Below are positions 16,903-23,602 of a stretch of DNA of 42,395 nt, in pieces. This DNA comes from an uncultured Ruminococcus sp. (lineage in GTDB: Bacteria; Bacillota; Clostridia; Oscillospirales; Ruminococcaceae). The stretch lies in contig CALXBL010000007.1 of the NCBI GenBank assembly GCA_944386525.1, positions 1-42,395 on the forward strand, written 5' to 3'. Position 1 is the first letter of the stretch, and the number at the start of each line of letters is the position of its first letter. The position numbers and the translations under genes were made by a program. The notes under the pieces are model-generated. The model did no database searches, was not told where the DNA came from, and worked only from the letters and a program-made list of their open reading frames with translations.

Positions 16903-17046
16903 ATGAGCAGCAAGGATCGTATTCTGATTTCAATTTTAATTCTAATGGGAGCAGCTATGCTCAGCTCCTGCACAAGCGCAGCTGACGCTGGTACTGCTGC
17001 AGCTTATACTGCAACGTCAATCTGCGCTGATTGTGAGAACGCATGA
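16903..17046 (+). CDS. 47-aa small lipoprotein
   Basis: ATG with GAAAGGAG about 10 nt upstream. The product has a short charged start (MSSKDR), a hydrophobic stretch (ILISILILMGAAM) and LSSC, a standard lipobox with Cys23 as the lipidation site, then an Ala/Thr-rich mature peptide of only 25 residues containing CADC near the end. Promoter and strong terminator frame it as a single-gene unit. No family recognised. Confidence 0.72.
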   Translation: MSSKDRILISILILMGAAMLSSCTSAADAGTAAAYTATSICADCENA

Positions 17047-17066
17047 ATATAAACTTAAACAGAGAT

Positions 17067-17101
17067 CCCCGGAAGTCTGAAATTCCCGGGGTTCTTTTTT
17101 T
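17067..17101 (+). terminator. Terminator after the small lipoprotein gene
   Basis: CCCCGG / CCGGGG stem with a 13-nt loop, extendable by outer pairs, followed by a run of seven T. Confidence 0.85.
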
Positions 17102-17283
17102 GCCCAGATCACCTTATGGAACCACTATCAAAGACATATACACCGCATAATATACAATTTTATTGTGAATGTAATATTTCTATCAAGGCAATCATCGGCT
17201 AAACAAAGCAATTTTGATATAAATACAGATTTGAGTTATTATTTTTTACAAATAATTTTGTGCATTTTTTCGGCTAAAAAAGC
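17102..17283. other. AT-rich gap without recognised features
   Basis: Between the small lipoprotein terminator and the rplM promoter. I see no coding frame or convincing hairpin. Confidence 0.6.
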
Positions 17284-17312
17284 TTGACAATCCGTCGGTT
17301 TTAAGATATAAT
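17284..17312 (+). promoter_or_regulatory. Promoter of rplM-rpsI
   Basis: TTGACA (17284-17289), 17-bp spacer, TATAAT (17307-17312). Both hexamers match consensus. Confidence 0.9.
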
Positions 17313-17318
17313 AATGCT

Positions 17319-17446
17319 TGTACTGTCAGAGACGCCGGTTTCTATCTTGCGAAAAGCCGGCAGCGCAGACCTAACCCATCTGCCCTCTGCCTGGTTTACC
17401 GATTTGCATAAGGCTTATCGGAAGCGAAGATTTTTTTATCAGGAGG
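17319..17446 (+). promoter_or_regulatory. Structured rplM leader (probable L13 autoregulatory leader)
   Basis: A leader of about 135 nt with three possible stems: GCCGGTTT (17334-17341) with 17353-17361 (8 bp with one G-T); GCAGA / TCTGC (17365-17383), which can extend outward to GGCAG / CTGCC in competition with the first stem; and CCGAT / ATCGG (17399-17421), followed by seven T. Firmicutes rplM-rpsI operons are known to carry an L13-binding leader. I could not compare this one with the family model, so the identity is inferred from position and folding. Confidence 0.6.
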
Positions 17447-17454
17447 AATTGACT

Positions 17455-17883
17455 ATGTCAACAACTATGCCTAAGGCTGCTGAAGTCAGCCGCAAGTGGT
17501 ATATTATTGATGCTGCAGGCCAGCCTATGGGTCGTGTAGCTGCTAAGGCTGCTCACATCCTGAGAGGCAAGCACAAGACAACTTTTACTCCCCACGTTGA
17601 TTGCGGCGATTTCGTTATCGTTATCAACTGCGACAAGGCTGTTCTTACAGGTAAGAAGCTGGAGCAGAAGTTCTACTACTGGCACACCGGTTGGATCGGC
17701 GGCCTCAAGAAGATCCAGTATAAGGATATGATGGCTGAAAGATCAGATGAAGCTATGAAGATCGCTATCAAGGGTATGCTCCAGCACAACAAGCTCGGCG
17801 CAGCTCAGCTCACACGTCTGCGCACCTACAAGGGTGCAGAGCACAAGCAGGCTGCTCAGAAGCCGGAAGTTTGTGAATTCTAA
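17455..17883 (+). CDS. rplM: 50S ribosomal protein L13
   Basis: 142 aa from ATG 17455, with AGGAGG (17441-17446) upstream; the longer in-frame extension runs through the structured leader and is not coding. Typical L13 features: [36 protein letters not shown] and [20 protein letters not shown]. Binds 23S rRNA early in large-subunit assembly. rpsI follows after 17 bp. Confidence 0.97.
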   Translation: MSTTMPKAAEVSRKWYIIDAAGQPMGRVAAKAAHILRGKHKTTFTPHVDCGDFVIVINCDKAVLTGKKLEQKFYYWHTGWIGGLKKIQYKDMMAERSDEAMKIAIKGMLQHNKLGAAQLTRLRTYKGAEHKQAAQKPEVCEF

Positions 17884-17900
17884 GGAAAGGAGCTTGTAAA

Positions 17901-18302
17901 ATGTACGAATCTAAGGTTAAATACTATTATGGAACAGGCAGAAGAAAGCACTCCGTTGCAAGAGTAAGACTCTACCCAGGTACAGGTAACATCACTATCA
18001 ACGGCAGAGGAATCGACGATTACTTCGGTCTGGATACTCTTAAGCTGATTGTTCGTCAGCCCCTCGCTCTCACTGATACTCTCGAATCCATGGACATTGT
18101 TTGCACTGTTGCAGGCGGCGGCGTTACAGGTCAGGCTGGTGCTATTCGTCATGGCGTTTCCCGTGCACTCCTGGAATTCAACCCTGAGCTCCGTCCAGTA
18201 CTCAAGAAAGCTGGTTTCCTCACTCGTGACCCTCGTATGAAGGAAAGAAAGAAGTACGGTCTCAAGGCAGCACGTCGTGCTCCGCAGTTCTCCAAGAGAT
18301 AA
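17901..18302 (+). CDS. rpsI: 30S ribosomal protein S9
   Basis: 133 aa, usual length. Contains the [14 protein letters not shown] start, RGIDDYF and the basic C-terminal RRAPQFSKR tail that reaches the P-site tRNA. Preceded by AAAGGAG. Second gene of the rplM operon. Its 3' end adjoins the mobile-element remnants described below. Confidence 0.97.
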   Translation: MYESKVKYYYGTGRRKHSVARVRLYPGTGNITINGRGIDDYFGLDTLKLIVRQPLALTDTLESMDIVCTVAGGGVTGQAGAIRHGVSRALLEFNPELRPVLKKAGFLTRDPRMKERKKYGLKAARRAPQFSKR

Positions 18303-18393
18303 TTTCAGCCCTTACAAACCTTGTATTTATGCGGTTTGGGGCAGCCAAGTTATCATATTGGTGTTTATTTGGTCTTTACTGAATAGTTTATGT

Positions 18394-18430
18394 AAATCCT
18401 CTCCGAGTGCAATTCGGAGAGGATTTCTGT
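18394..18430 (+). terminator. Terminator of rplM-rpsI
   Basis: Perfect 13-bp stem AAATCCTCTCCGA / TCGGAGAGGATTT with a 7-nt loop. The trailing T run is modest. It sits 90 bp after the rpsI stop. Confidence 0.8.
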
Positions 18431-18556
18431 TTATGCCAGTTTCAGTGAAACGAGGTCAGTGACCTTTGCTTTGGTGCTTTTGAGAACATCGGCATAAATA
18501 TTTGCGGTAACTCCTATGCAGCAATATCCTAAACTGTCTGATATGATGGCATATAA
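18431..18556 (-). pseudogene. C-terminal remnant of a tyrosine recombinase (integrase)
   Basis: The minus frame ending in TAA at 18431 reads ISDSLGYCCIGVTANIYAD followed by VLKSTKAKVTDLV. This fits the last 40 residues of phage/ICE integrases: the LGH-x-x-I-x-x-T-x-x-x-Y motif with the catalytic Tyr in NIYAD, and His changed to Tyr (LGY). Nothing upstream in frame looks like the rest of the enzyme, so it is a truncated relic. It lies 129 bp after rpsI, whose 3' end is a known integration site for some integrative elements. Confidence 0.6.
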
Positions 18557-18608
18557 TAAAACTTGACACAAACCCAGACAATCAATGTGAGATAAAATTG
18601 AAAGGTGC

Positions 18609-18710
18609 GTGTCAAAAATAGTTGACTTCGGAACAACTTTAAAAGAACCCAGAAAACGTGCTGGTCTTACGCTAAAGCAATCAGCAGACAAACTGCGGCT
18701 TTTTCTATAG
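18609..18710 (+). pseudogene. N-terminal stub of an XRE-family repressor
   Basis: A GTG with GAAAGG upstream opens 33 codons ending in TAG: MSKIVDFGTTLKEPRKR, then AGLTLKQSADKL. This is the start of an XRE/Cro helix-turn-helix (LK-x-R-x-x-x-GLT-x-x-x-x-A-x-KL). A full repressor would need about 60 residues or more, so it is a truncated copy. It points away from the integrase relic, as expected for the control region of an integrative element or prophage. Confidence 0.5.
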
Positions 18711-18713
18711 CAG

Positions 18714-18753
18714 AAGAAGGCATCCAACACACAATGTGCTGGATGCCTTCTTT
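18714..18753 (+). terminator. Strong hairpin between element remnants and the prepilin gene
   Basis: 13-bp perfect stem AAGAAGGCATCCA / TGGATGCCTTCTT, 13-nt loop, followed on the plus side by TTTAA. It follows the XRE stub and, on the minus strand, lies after the prepilin gene. It may terminate either side. Confidence 0.7.
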
Positions 18754-18826
18754 AAGAGTTGCTAGTCAGTTTCGTTTAGTTAGCTTTATTTAAGGAGGTA
18801 TAATATTTTTGATCGTTACATTATGA

Positions 18827-19333
18827 TCAAGTTGTTGTTTCAGTAACTGAAGGAGCCGACGGCATTGTGTATTGTACTTGGTATTTTTCAGCCGCACTGA
18901 TATCGTAAAGTACATATTCCCCATTAGTTGTTGAGTAAATCACATAAGTTACCATTCCACCAACAATCGCAAAATCCTCAACAGTTCCATCTACTTCAGC
19001 AAGGTCCTCGGCAACATCCATGCAAGTAGCATCGCCTGACAAATAACCATTAGTTAACGTTATATTCTTAGTACTGTCACTCTTATTGTAATATGTGTCA
19101 TCATCACTTGCACAAGCAGAAGATGCAATAGTCTGTAATGCTGTTACAACAGAAGCTGCCTCGTTCTTTGCAGCAGACTGCCTTGTCTGACGGATATATC
19201 CAATAAGCGTGGGGACAAGTGCTGCTGCGAGGATCGCCATGATTACAAGTACAACGATAAGTTCAATAAGCGAAAAGCTTTTCTTGTTGTTGCTGTGTTT
19301 CTTCTCCAAAGTGTTGTCAATATAGGTTGCCAT
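18827..19333 (-). CDS. Prepilin-like protein with type IV N-terminal methylation motif
   Basis: 168 aa from ATG 19333 (AAAGGTGG upstream). Short basic leader to Ser19, then FSLIELIVVLVIMAILAAAL, the class III prepilin signal with Glu at mature position 5 and one hydrophobic helix (20-40), then a globular domain of about 110 residues with a Cys pair and a Thr-rich end. The residue before the cleavage site is Ser, where most prepilins have Gly. Type IV pilus or competence-type pseudopilins assemble into fibres; no pilus assembly genes are in this window, so the machinery must be elsewhere. Confidence 0.85.
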   Translation of the reverse strand: MATYIDNTLEKKHSNNKKSFSLIELIVVLVIMAILAAALVPTLIGYIRQTRQSAAKNEAASVVTALQTIASSACASDDDTYYNKSDSTKNITLTNGYLSGDATCMDVAEDLAEVDGTVEDFAIVGGMVTYVIYSTTNGEYVLYDISAAEKYQVQYTMPSAPSVTETTT

Positions 19334-19480
19334 ATAAAATCCACCTTTCATATTATAATGATAAAATAAATTTTGCATAATCCCTGGAACGTTGATATTC
19401 GTTAAAGCCAGCACCACCCGCACTTCATGAAATTATTTTGTCGAGAAGATTTTTAAGTTCTCTTCATTTAATATGATTTT

Positions 19481-19509
19481 ATTATATCACATTCGTTATA
19501 TTATGTCAA
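19481..19509 (-). promoter_or_regulatory. Promoter of the prepilin gene
   Basis: On the minus strand: TTGACA (19504-19509), 17-bp spacer, TATAAT (19481-19486). Both hexamers are perfect. The leader to the start codon is about 140 nt, which is long, and holds a weak GAAGA / TCTTC hairpin. Confidence 0.88.
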
Positions 19510-19578
19510 TATTTTTCACCTTATTTTCCTTTTTATACATATTTTGTGAAAACAAACTATATAAATTGCATAATTGAT

Positions 19579-21471
19579 TTATAATTGATCGTTAAGCATA
19601 TTCTTGAGCATAATCATATCAAAAATATTTACCCTACCGTTCTGATCGCAGTCTGCCGACTCAGGACACTCACGATTTCCGCTTAAGACCTTTTCCATCA
19701 CAACCAGGTCGGATACGCCAATGTCTCCATCGCCGTCGAGGTCGTAATATTTGGTATTTACTCTAAGCTCAGCAATGTTGCTGCTTACATACACAGGAGT
19801 TATCTGTCTGCCATTAAGCCAAAGCTGACTGTAATACACTGAAATATATTTTCCGCTGTCCTCTGGAGCAACACACTCTATATCATATCCAACAAATACA
19901 TCATCGCAGCCCTCCTCCGTTTTCGCCGAATCGAACATCTTTATGCTAATGCAGCTTCCGTCCGGCATATCTATAAGCTTAAATATATGCACTGTATCTG
20001 TTGTTATCTGCGTACGATACGTAGTAAGACTGACATTGCCTCCTGAAAGCGCCATGTTCGGCACTATATCAAGAGTATCATATTTTACCAGAAGTTCCGC
20101 TTTCTCCTCATATGGTATAGTTATATGTTCCAGATAGCCGTAATAGTCGCTCACTCTGTCTGGCAGTCCCGACATCTTTGCACTGTTGTAAAAACACTGA
20201 TTCTCCATGTCAACTTCCCATTTGCCAGCTACCGGCACATCTATAAGCTGACCGTTCTCTGCCGGCACTGTTACTGTGTCAGGTATTATAGACGCTATAT
20301 ATTCAAGATTCTTACTGCTCATCATCTCAGGTGCAAGCATATACTTCATTGATGTCTCAGCTGAAGCGATACGTGTTTCGGCATACTGATACAGATCAAA
20401 GAAATCTACTGTATATGTTACCTGAGCCTTCACATTCTGTGATATGTCGTCTATTCCTGTAATTGTTACCTTGTAAGTATCGGTGTAGCCTGTATCACCA
20501 TAGTCATTTGGCTGGGCAAATGCCAGACAGCCGAAACTGCTCAAAAGCAGGGTTTCATCGTCACTCGTGCGCACCCATTCCTGACCTGTGTCTATGTTTG
20601 TTATAGTTACAACTACATCCTCCACATATTCAATCTCGAACATATCGCTGTTAAGCTCTACTGTCCATGCACTGATACTCGCATTCAATATCTGCGAAGG
20701 CATATAGCCCGGTGACGGATATGCTGTAAAAGGCTGATTATTGGTATTTGATGCAGCTGTACGTCTGCCTATGGCTACCTGTCCACTGTATCCGAAAGCC
20801 ATCTCAGACAATGTCATTCTCATGGTAAGCGCTCTATGCCCGATACCGGACGAAGTCCATGTTTCCAGTTCTACATCATATCCCTCGTTCATCCAGCCTG
20901 TTACTGCTCCCTGAGGCGAAAATCCGCTTGCAAGTATATTATTTTTGCAGTCCGCTCCTGCCTGCCATATCTCGTCCGGCATATCCTCCGGCTTGTAAAT
21001 TTCATTTACAACGTGATTACAGTCGAAATTGCGCACCATTGCGCCATACTGCATCTCGTCGTTATATTCCGTATTGAGCGACGCCGGCTGACATCCCATG
21101 AGCCATCGATAGAAATTGAGCATATCAATCATTGCCTGCTGCGCATCGTCCGAAAGCACACCGGGGTCATACGGAGCTTCAAGCGAGGGTTCTTCCGCAT
21201 ACCATGTATCCTTATGTCTGTTGTCATATGTTGATGTACCATATATAGCATCGGAATACTTTTCGCCTACCTCTTGCATAGTTCTGTCTGCAAACGCAGG
21301 CATATCGTTTGCATTATATACTGCTATTACCTCTCCAGTGGAGCTGGTCGTTATGGTGGACAGGAATTCCGACGTCGTATCCAATGCCGACGCAGAATAT
21401 GACGCCGTGACCGCCGTTATTGCTGTTAATACGGCTATGGCAGTTGATTTAATTCTTTTTATGATTTTCAT
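19579..21471 (-). CDS. Secreted CAP-domain protein with C-terminal type I dockerin
   Basis: 630 aa. Signal peptide 1-29 (ends ASYSASA). CAP/SCP-like domain at about 110-235: MLNFYRWLMG (117-126), a tandem of small motifs ending with TGWMNEG, and GIGHRALTMRM with His212. A large central region (about 240-570), rich in beta-type sequence, is unrecognised. The dockerin has two calcium-loop repeats, DLDGDGDIGVSDLVVMEKVL (577-596) and DCDQNGRVNIFDMIMLKNML (607-626), the latter with Gln at loop position 3. A dockerin docks onto cohesins of a scaffoldin, so this protein probably joins a cellulosome-like complex. ATG has AGGAGAG upstream. The prepilin gene follows on the same strand but has its own promoter. 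Confidence 0.85.
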   Translation of the reverse strand: MKIIKRIKSTAIAVLTAITAVTASYSASALDTTSEFLSTITTSSTGEVIAVYNANDMPAFADRTMQEVGEKYSDAIYGTSTYDNRHKDTWYAEEPSLEAPYDPGVLSDDAQQAMIDMLNFYRWLMGCQPASLNTEYNDEMQYGAMVRNFDCNHVVNEIYKPEDMPDEIWQAGADCKNNILASGFSPQGAVTGWMNEGYDVELETWTSSGIGHRALTMRMTLSEMAFGYSGQVAIGRRTAASNTNNQPFTAYPSPGYMPSQILNASISAWTVELNSDMFEIEYVEDVVVTITNIDTGQEWVRTSDDETLLLSSFGCLAFAQPNDYGDTGYTDTYKVTITGIDDISQNVKAQVTYTVDFFDLYQYAETRIASAETSMKYMLAPEMMSSKNLEYIASIIPDTVTVPAENGQLIDVPVAGKWEVDMENQCFYNSAKMSGLPDRVSDYYGYLEHITIPYEEKAELLVKYDTLDIVPNMALSGGNVSLTTYRTQITTDTVHIFKLIDMPDGSCISIKMFDSAKTEEGCDDVFVGYDIECVAPEDSGKYISVYYSQLWLNGRQITPVYVSSNIAELRVNTKYYDLDGDGDIGVSDLVVMEKVLSGNRECPESADCDQNGRVNIFDMIMLKNMLNDQL

Positions 21472-21532
21472 AGTATACTCTCCTATTCATTCAGCTGTGA
21501 TTATAGCCATAAAATTCCGTTATTTTAATATA

Positions 21533-21561
21533 ATAATATCCCAAAGTCACATATGTTTCTA
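21533..21561 (-). promoter_or_regulatory. Possible promoter of the CAP-dockerin gene
   Basis: On the minus strand: TAGAAA (21556-21561), 17-bp spacer, TATTAT (21533-21538). Weaker than most promoters in the window, but it is the best match between the two divergent genes. Confidence 0.45.
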
Positions 21562-21651
21562 CCGTATATTGTAAATTTTTGGCAAAAAGTTAATCGTTTT
21601 GCACTCATTGTATATAATTTATCACAAATAGCTTAAACCACCCTTAAAGTC

Positions 21652-21680
21652 TTGACATAAGACCTATACTGTGTTATAAT
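21652..21680 (+). promoter_or_regulatory. Promoter of pnuC
   Basis: TTGACA (21652-21657), 17-bp spacer, TATAAT (21675-21680). Perfect hexamers. Confidence 0.9.
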
Positions 21681-21696
21681 ATCAAAAATAAATATA

Positions 21697-21776
21697 ACTG
21701 CCACCGGGTAGTGAAAATTCAGAGCATTTGCAGCATATCGTTAGGTCTTGGAAGATGTGCAGCAGATGCTCTTTTT
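21697..21776 (+). promoter_or_regulatory. Structured pnuC leader, candidate riboswitch or attenuator
   Basis: A leader of about 100 nt with two hairpins. The first is ACTGCC / GGTAGT (21697-21712). The second, at 21721-21772, has an outer stem AGAGCAT / ATGCTCT, an internal loop, and an inner 7-bp stem GCATATC / GATGTGC with a 14-nt loop. TTTTTC follows at once, then the ribosome site CGGAGGA. The second hairpin plus T run looks like an intrinsic terminator. NAD-sensing riboswitches are known upstream of pnuC in other Firmicutes, but I could not match this sequence to a known consensus. Confidence 0.55.
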
Positions 21777-21788
21777 CGGAGGAATATG

Positions 21789-22523
21789 ATGAAAATTAAA
21801 AACCCCTTTTCAGGACTCAGCCGATCAGAATGGATACTCTGGATAATATCAGTTACCGTTGTTGCTGCATCTTTTATGATAACTCCAGAATATGATATTA
21901 TGACTCTTTCAGCCTCGCTCGTTGGAGTGACAGCTCTTATATTTGTTGCAAAAGGATATGCAGCCGGACAGTTCCTCACGCTCATATTTTCGGTATTGTA
22001 CGGCATCATCTCATTCCGACAGCAATATTACGGGGAAATGATAACCTATCTCTTTATGACTTCACCAGCTGCTGTTATTGCTATTGTCACATGGCTGAAA
22101 AATCCTTTCGAAGGCACAGCTGAAGTATCCGTAAGGCGCATGACTAAAAAAGACGTGCTCATAATGTCCCTGCTTGCAGTACTTGTCACAACTATATTCT
22201 ACTTCATATTAAAGGCAATGGGAAACGCAAGCCTTATCCCAAGCACTATATCAGTAACAACAAGCTTCCTTGCCGTTTATATGAGTATCATAAGAAGTCC
22301 GTATTATGCTGTGGGATACGCTGCAAATGATGTTGTGCTTATAGTTCTATGGGTAATCGCCTCAGTTAAGGATATATCATGTCTGCCTATGGTCATGTGT
22401 TTTACGATGTTCCTTGTAAATGATGTATACGGTTTCCTGAACTGGCATAAAATGCAGAAACGACAGGAACAGGAACGCCGGAATAATTTAAACGATCGGA
22501 TGGTTTTATATGATAAAAACTAA
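21789..22523 (+). CDS. pnuC: Nicotinamide riboside transporter PnuC
   Basis: 244 aa. ATG at 21786 or 21789; 21789 is better spaced from GGAGG. A longer frame upstream overlaps the leader hairpins. Seven or so membrane spans with the family's WILWI, QQYYGEMITYLFM and NDVYGFLNWHKM blocks. Imports nicotinamide riboside for NAD synthesis by facilitated diffusion. The closing tail after the last helix is short and charged. The stop TAA is followed in the same frame by more coding-like sequence, described next. Confidence 0.9.
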   Translation: MKIKNPFSGLSRSEWILWIISVTVVAASFMITPEYDIMTLSASLVGVTALIFVAKGYAAGQFLTLIFSVLYGIISFRQQYYGEMITYLFMTSPAAVIAIVTWLKNPFEGTAEVSVRRMTKKDVLIMSLLAVLVTTIFYFILKAMGNASLIPSTISVTTSFLAVYMSIIRSPYYAVGYAANDVVLIVLWVIASVKDISCLPMVMCFTMFLVNDVYGFLNWHKMQKRQEQERRNNLNDRMVLYDKN

Positions 22524-22715
22524 AAAAATATTATCGAAACCCTCGAATCAGAAAACAACAGCTTTAAAATAGAAAATGAAAAACTCAAAAAACAAATAGA
22601 TCAACTAAGAAACAATCTTGGCAAATCAAATATCGCCCTCAGAATACTTCGCCGGCAGGTCAGTGTAATGATGGGACTGTTCATCATATTTATTATTTAT
22701 GTTATCTTTACATAA
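22510..22715 (+). CDS. Frame-interrupted small coiled-coil/TM protein after pnuC
   Basis: After the pnuC stop the same frame runs another 63 sense codons: a heptad-like, Lys/Glu/Asn-rich stretch (ETLESENNSFKIENEKLKKQ), RILRRQ, and one hydrophobic span (VMMGLFIIFIIYVIFT) before TAA. It has no start codon of its own. An ATG at 22510, overlapping pnuC by 14 bp, reads MIKTKK in another frame up to a run of seven A (22522-22528); one extra A there would join it to the coiled-coil frame and give 68 aa. So this is a small gene broken by a frameshift, a slippage-dependent gene, a read-through extension of PnuC, or an assembly error. Confidence 0.45.
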
Positions 22716-22753
22716 CACTTTTGATAAACTTATGATATTTTATGCAAAACTTA

Positions 22754-22782
22754 TTGACATTCTTGTTTATAAGTGTTATAAT
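22754..22782 (+). promoter_or_regulatory. Promoter of the AIM24-family gene
   Basis: TTGACA (22754-22759), 17-bp spacer, TATAAT (22777-22782). Perfect hexamers. Confidence 0.9.
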
Positions 22783-22798
22783 ATATGTATTAAATCCT

Positions 22799-22826
22799 GG
22801 AATTTTGTCGCTCTGCGGCGAATTCC
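22799..22826 (+). other. Leader hairpin before the AIM24-family gene
   Basis: GGAATT / AATTCC outer stem and GTCGC / GCGGC inner stem closing on TCT. It lies 10-38 nt into the expected transcript and ends 21 bp before the start codon. It may stabilise the mRNA or regulate translation; no T run follows beyond TGTTTT. Confidence 0.5.
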
Positions 22827-22847
22827 TGTTTTATGGGGGTAATATTT

Positions 22848-23522
22848 ATGCAGTACAGATTTATTGGAAGCACTGTTCCGGCAGTTGAAATGATACTAAC
22901 ATATGGGGAATCTGTTTTTACTCAGTCCGGCGGAATGATATGGCAGTCGGAGGGTATATCCATGAAAACCAATGCAAGAGGCGGCATCGGCAGAAGCCTC
23001 GGCAGAATATTTACAGGCGAATCCATATTTATGGCCAATTATACTGCGGAACGTGACAACGCTTCTATAGCATTCGGCTCGACTGTTCCCGGCTCCATTG
23101 TTCCTGTGGATATATCCCAAGGAGAGCTTATATGTCAGAAGGGCGCATTTCTCTGCGCACAGCAGTCTGTTGATATAAAGATAGCTTTTTCTAAAAAGTT
23201 TTCAGCCGGCCTGTTCGGTGGTGAGGGATTTATCCTGCAAAGACTCTTCGGAAGCGGCATGGCTTTCCTTGAAGTGGACGGCGATCTCGTTGAAAGAGTC
23301 CTTGCTCCCGGTGAAATCATCAAGGTGGATACCGGTAATGTAGTAGCTTTCGACACCAGCGTTACATATGAAATCGAAACTGTTAAAGGCCTTGGAAACA
23401 TCTTATTCGGCGGAGAAGGTCTGTTTATAACAAAGCTTACAGGTCCGGGAAAAATCATACTACAGACACAGAATTTCAACGACTTTGCAAGCAAAATAAT
23501 CGCAAGAATCCCAAGTAAATAA
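22848..23522 (+). CDS. AIM24 / TIGR00266 family protein
   Basis: 224 aa from ATG 22848 with GGGGG upstream. Repeated beta-strand pattern of the family: start MQYRFIGSTVPAVEMIL, IWQSEGISMKTNARGG, GRIFTGESIF, FGGEGFILQRLFGSG and GLGNILFGGEGLF. These cupin-like proteins are common in bacteria, but their biochemical function is unknown. Single-gene unit with its own promoter and terminator. Confidence 0.9.
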   Translation: MQYRFIGSTVPAVEMILTYGESVFTQSGGMIWQSEGISMKTNARGGIGRSLGRIFTGESIFMANYTAERDNASIAFGSTVPGSIVPVDISQGELICQKGAFLCAQQSVDIKIAFSKKFSAGLFGGEGFILQRLFGSGMAFLEVDGDLVERVLAPGEIIKVDTGNVVAFDTSVTYEIETVKGLGNILFGGEGLFITKLTGPGKIILQTQNFNDFASKIIARIPSK

Positions 23523-23533
23523 ATCAAATTTAT

Positions 23534-23575
23534 AAAAAAGCAGAGGTAGGATTGATTTCCCGCCTCTGCTTTTTT
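23534..23575. terminator. Bidirectional terminator between the AIM24 gene and the P-ATPase gene
   Basis: 13-bp perfect stem AAAAAAGCAGAGG / CCTCTGCTTTTTT with a 16-nt loop. A-rich and T-rich arms serve both convergent genes. Confidence 0.92.
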
Positions 23576-23602
23576 GATATAAGCCTGCTGCTTCAGTACA
23601 TA

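Noticed and set aside
17314..17454. Upstream in-frame extension of rplM
   Set aside because: It runs through the structured leader; the true start at 17455 has AGGAGG and the conserved L13 N-terminus.
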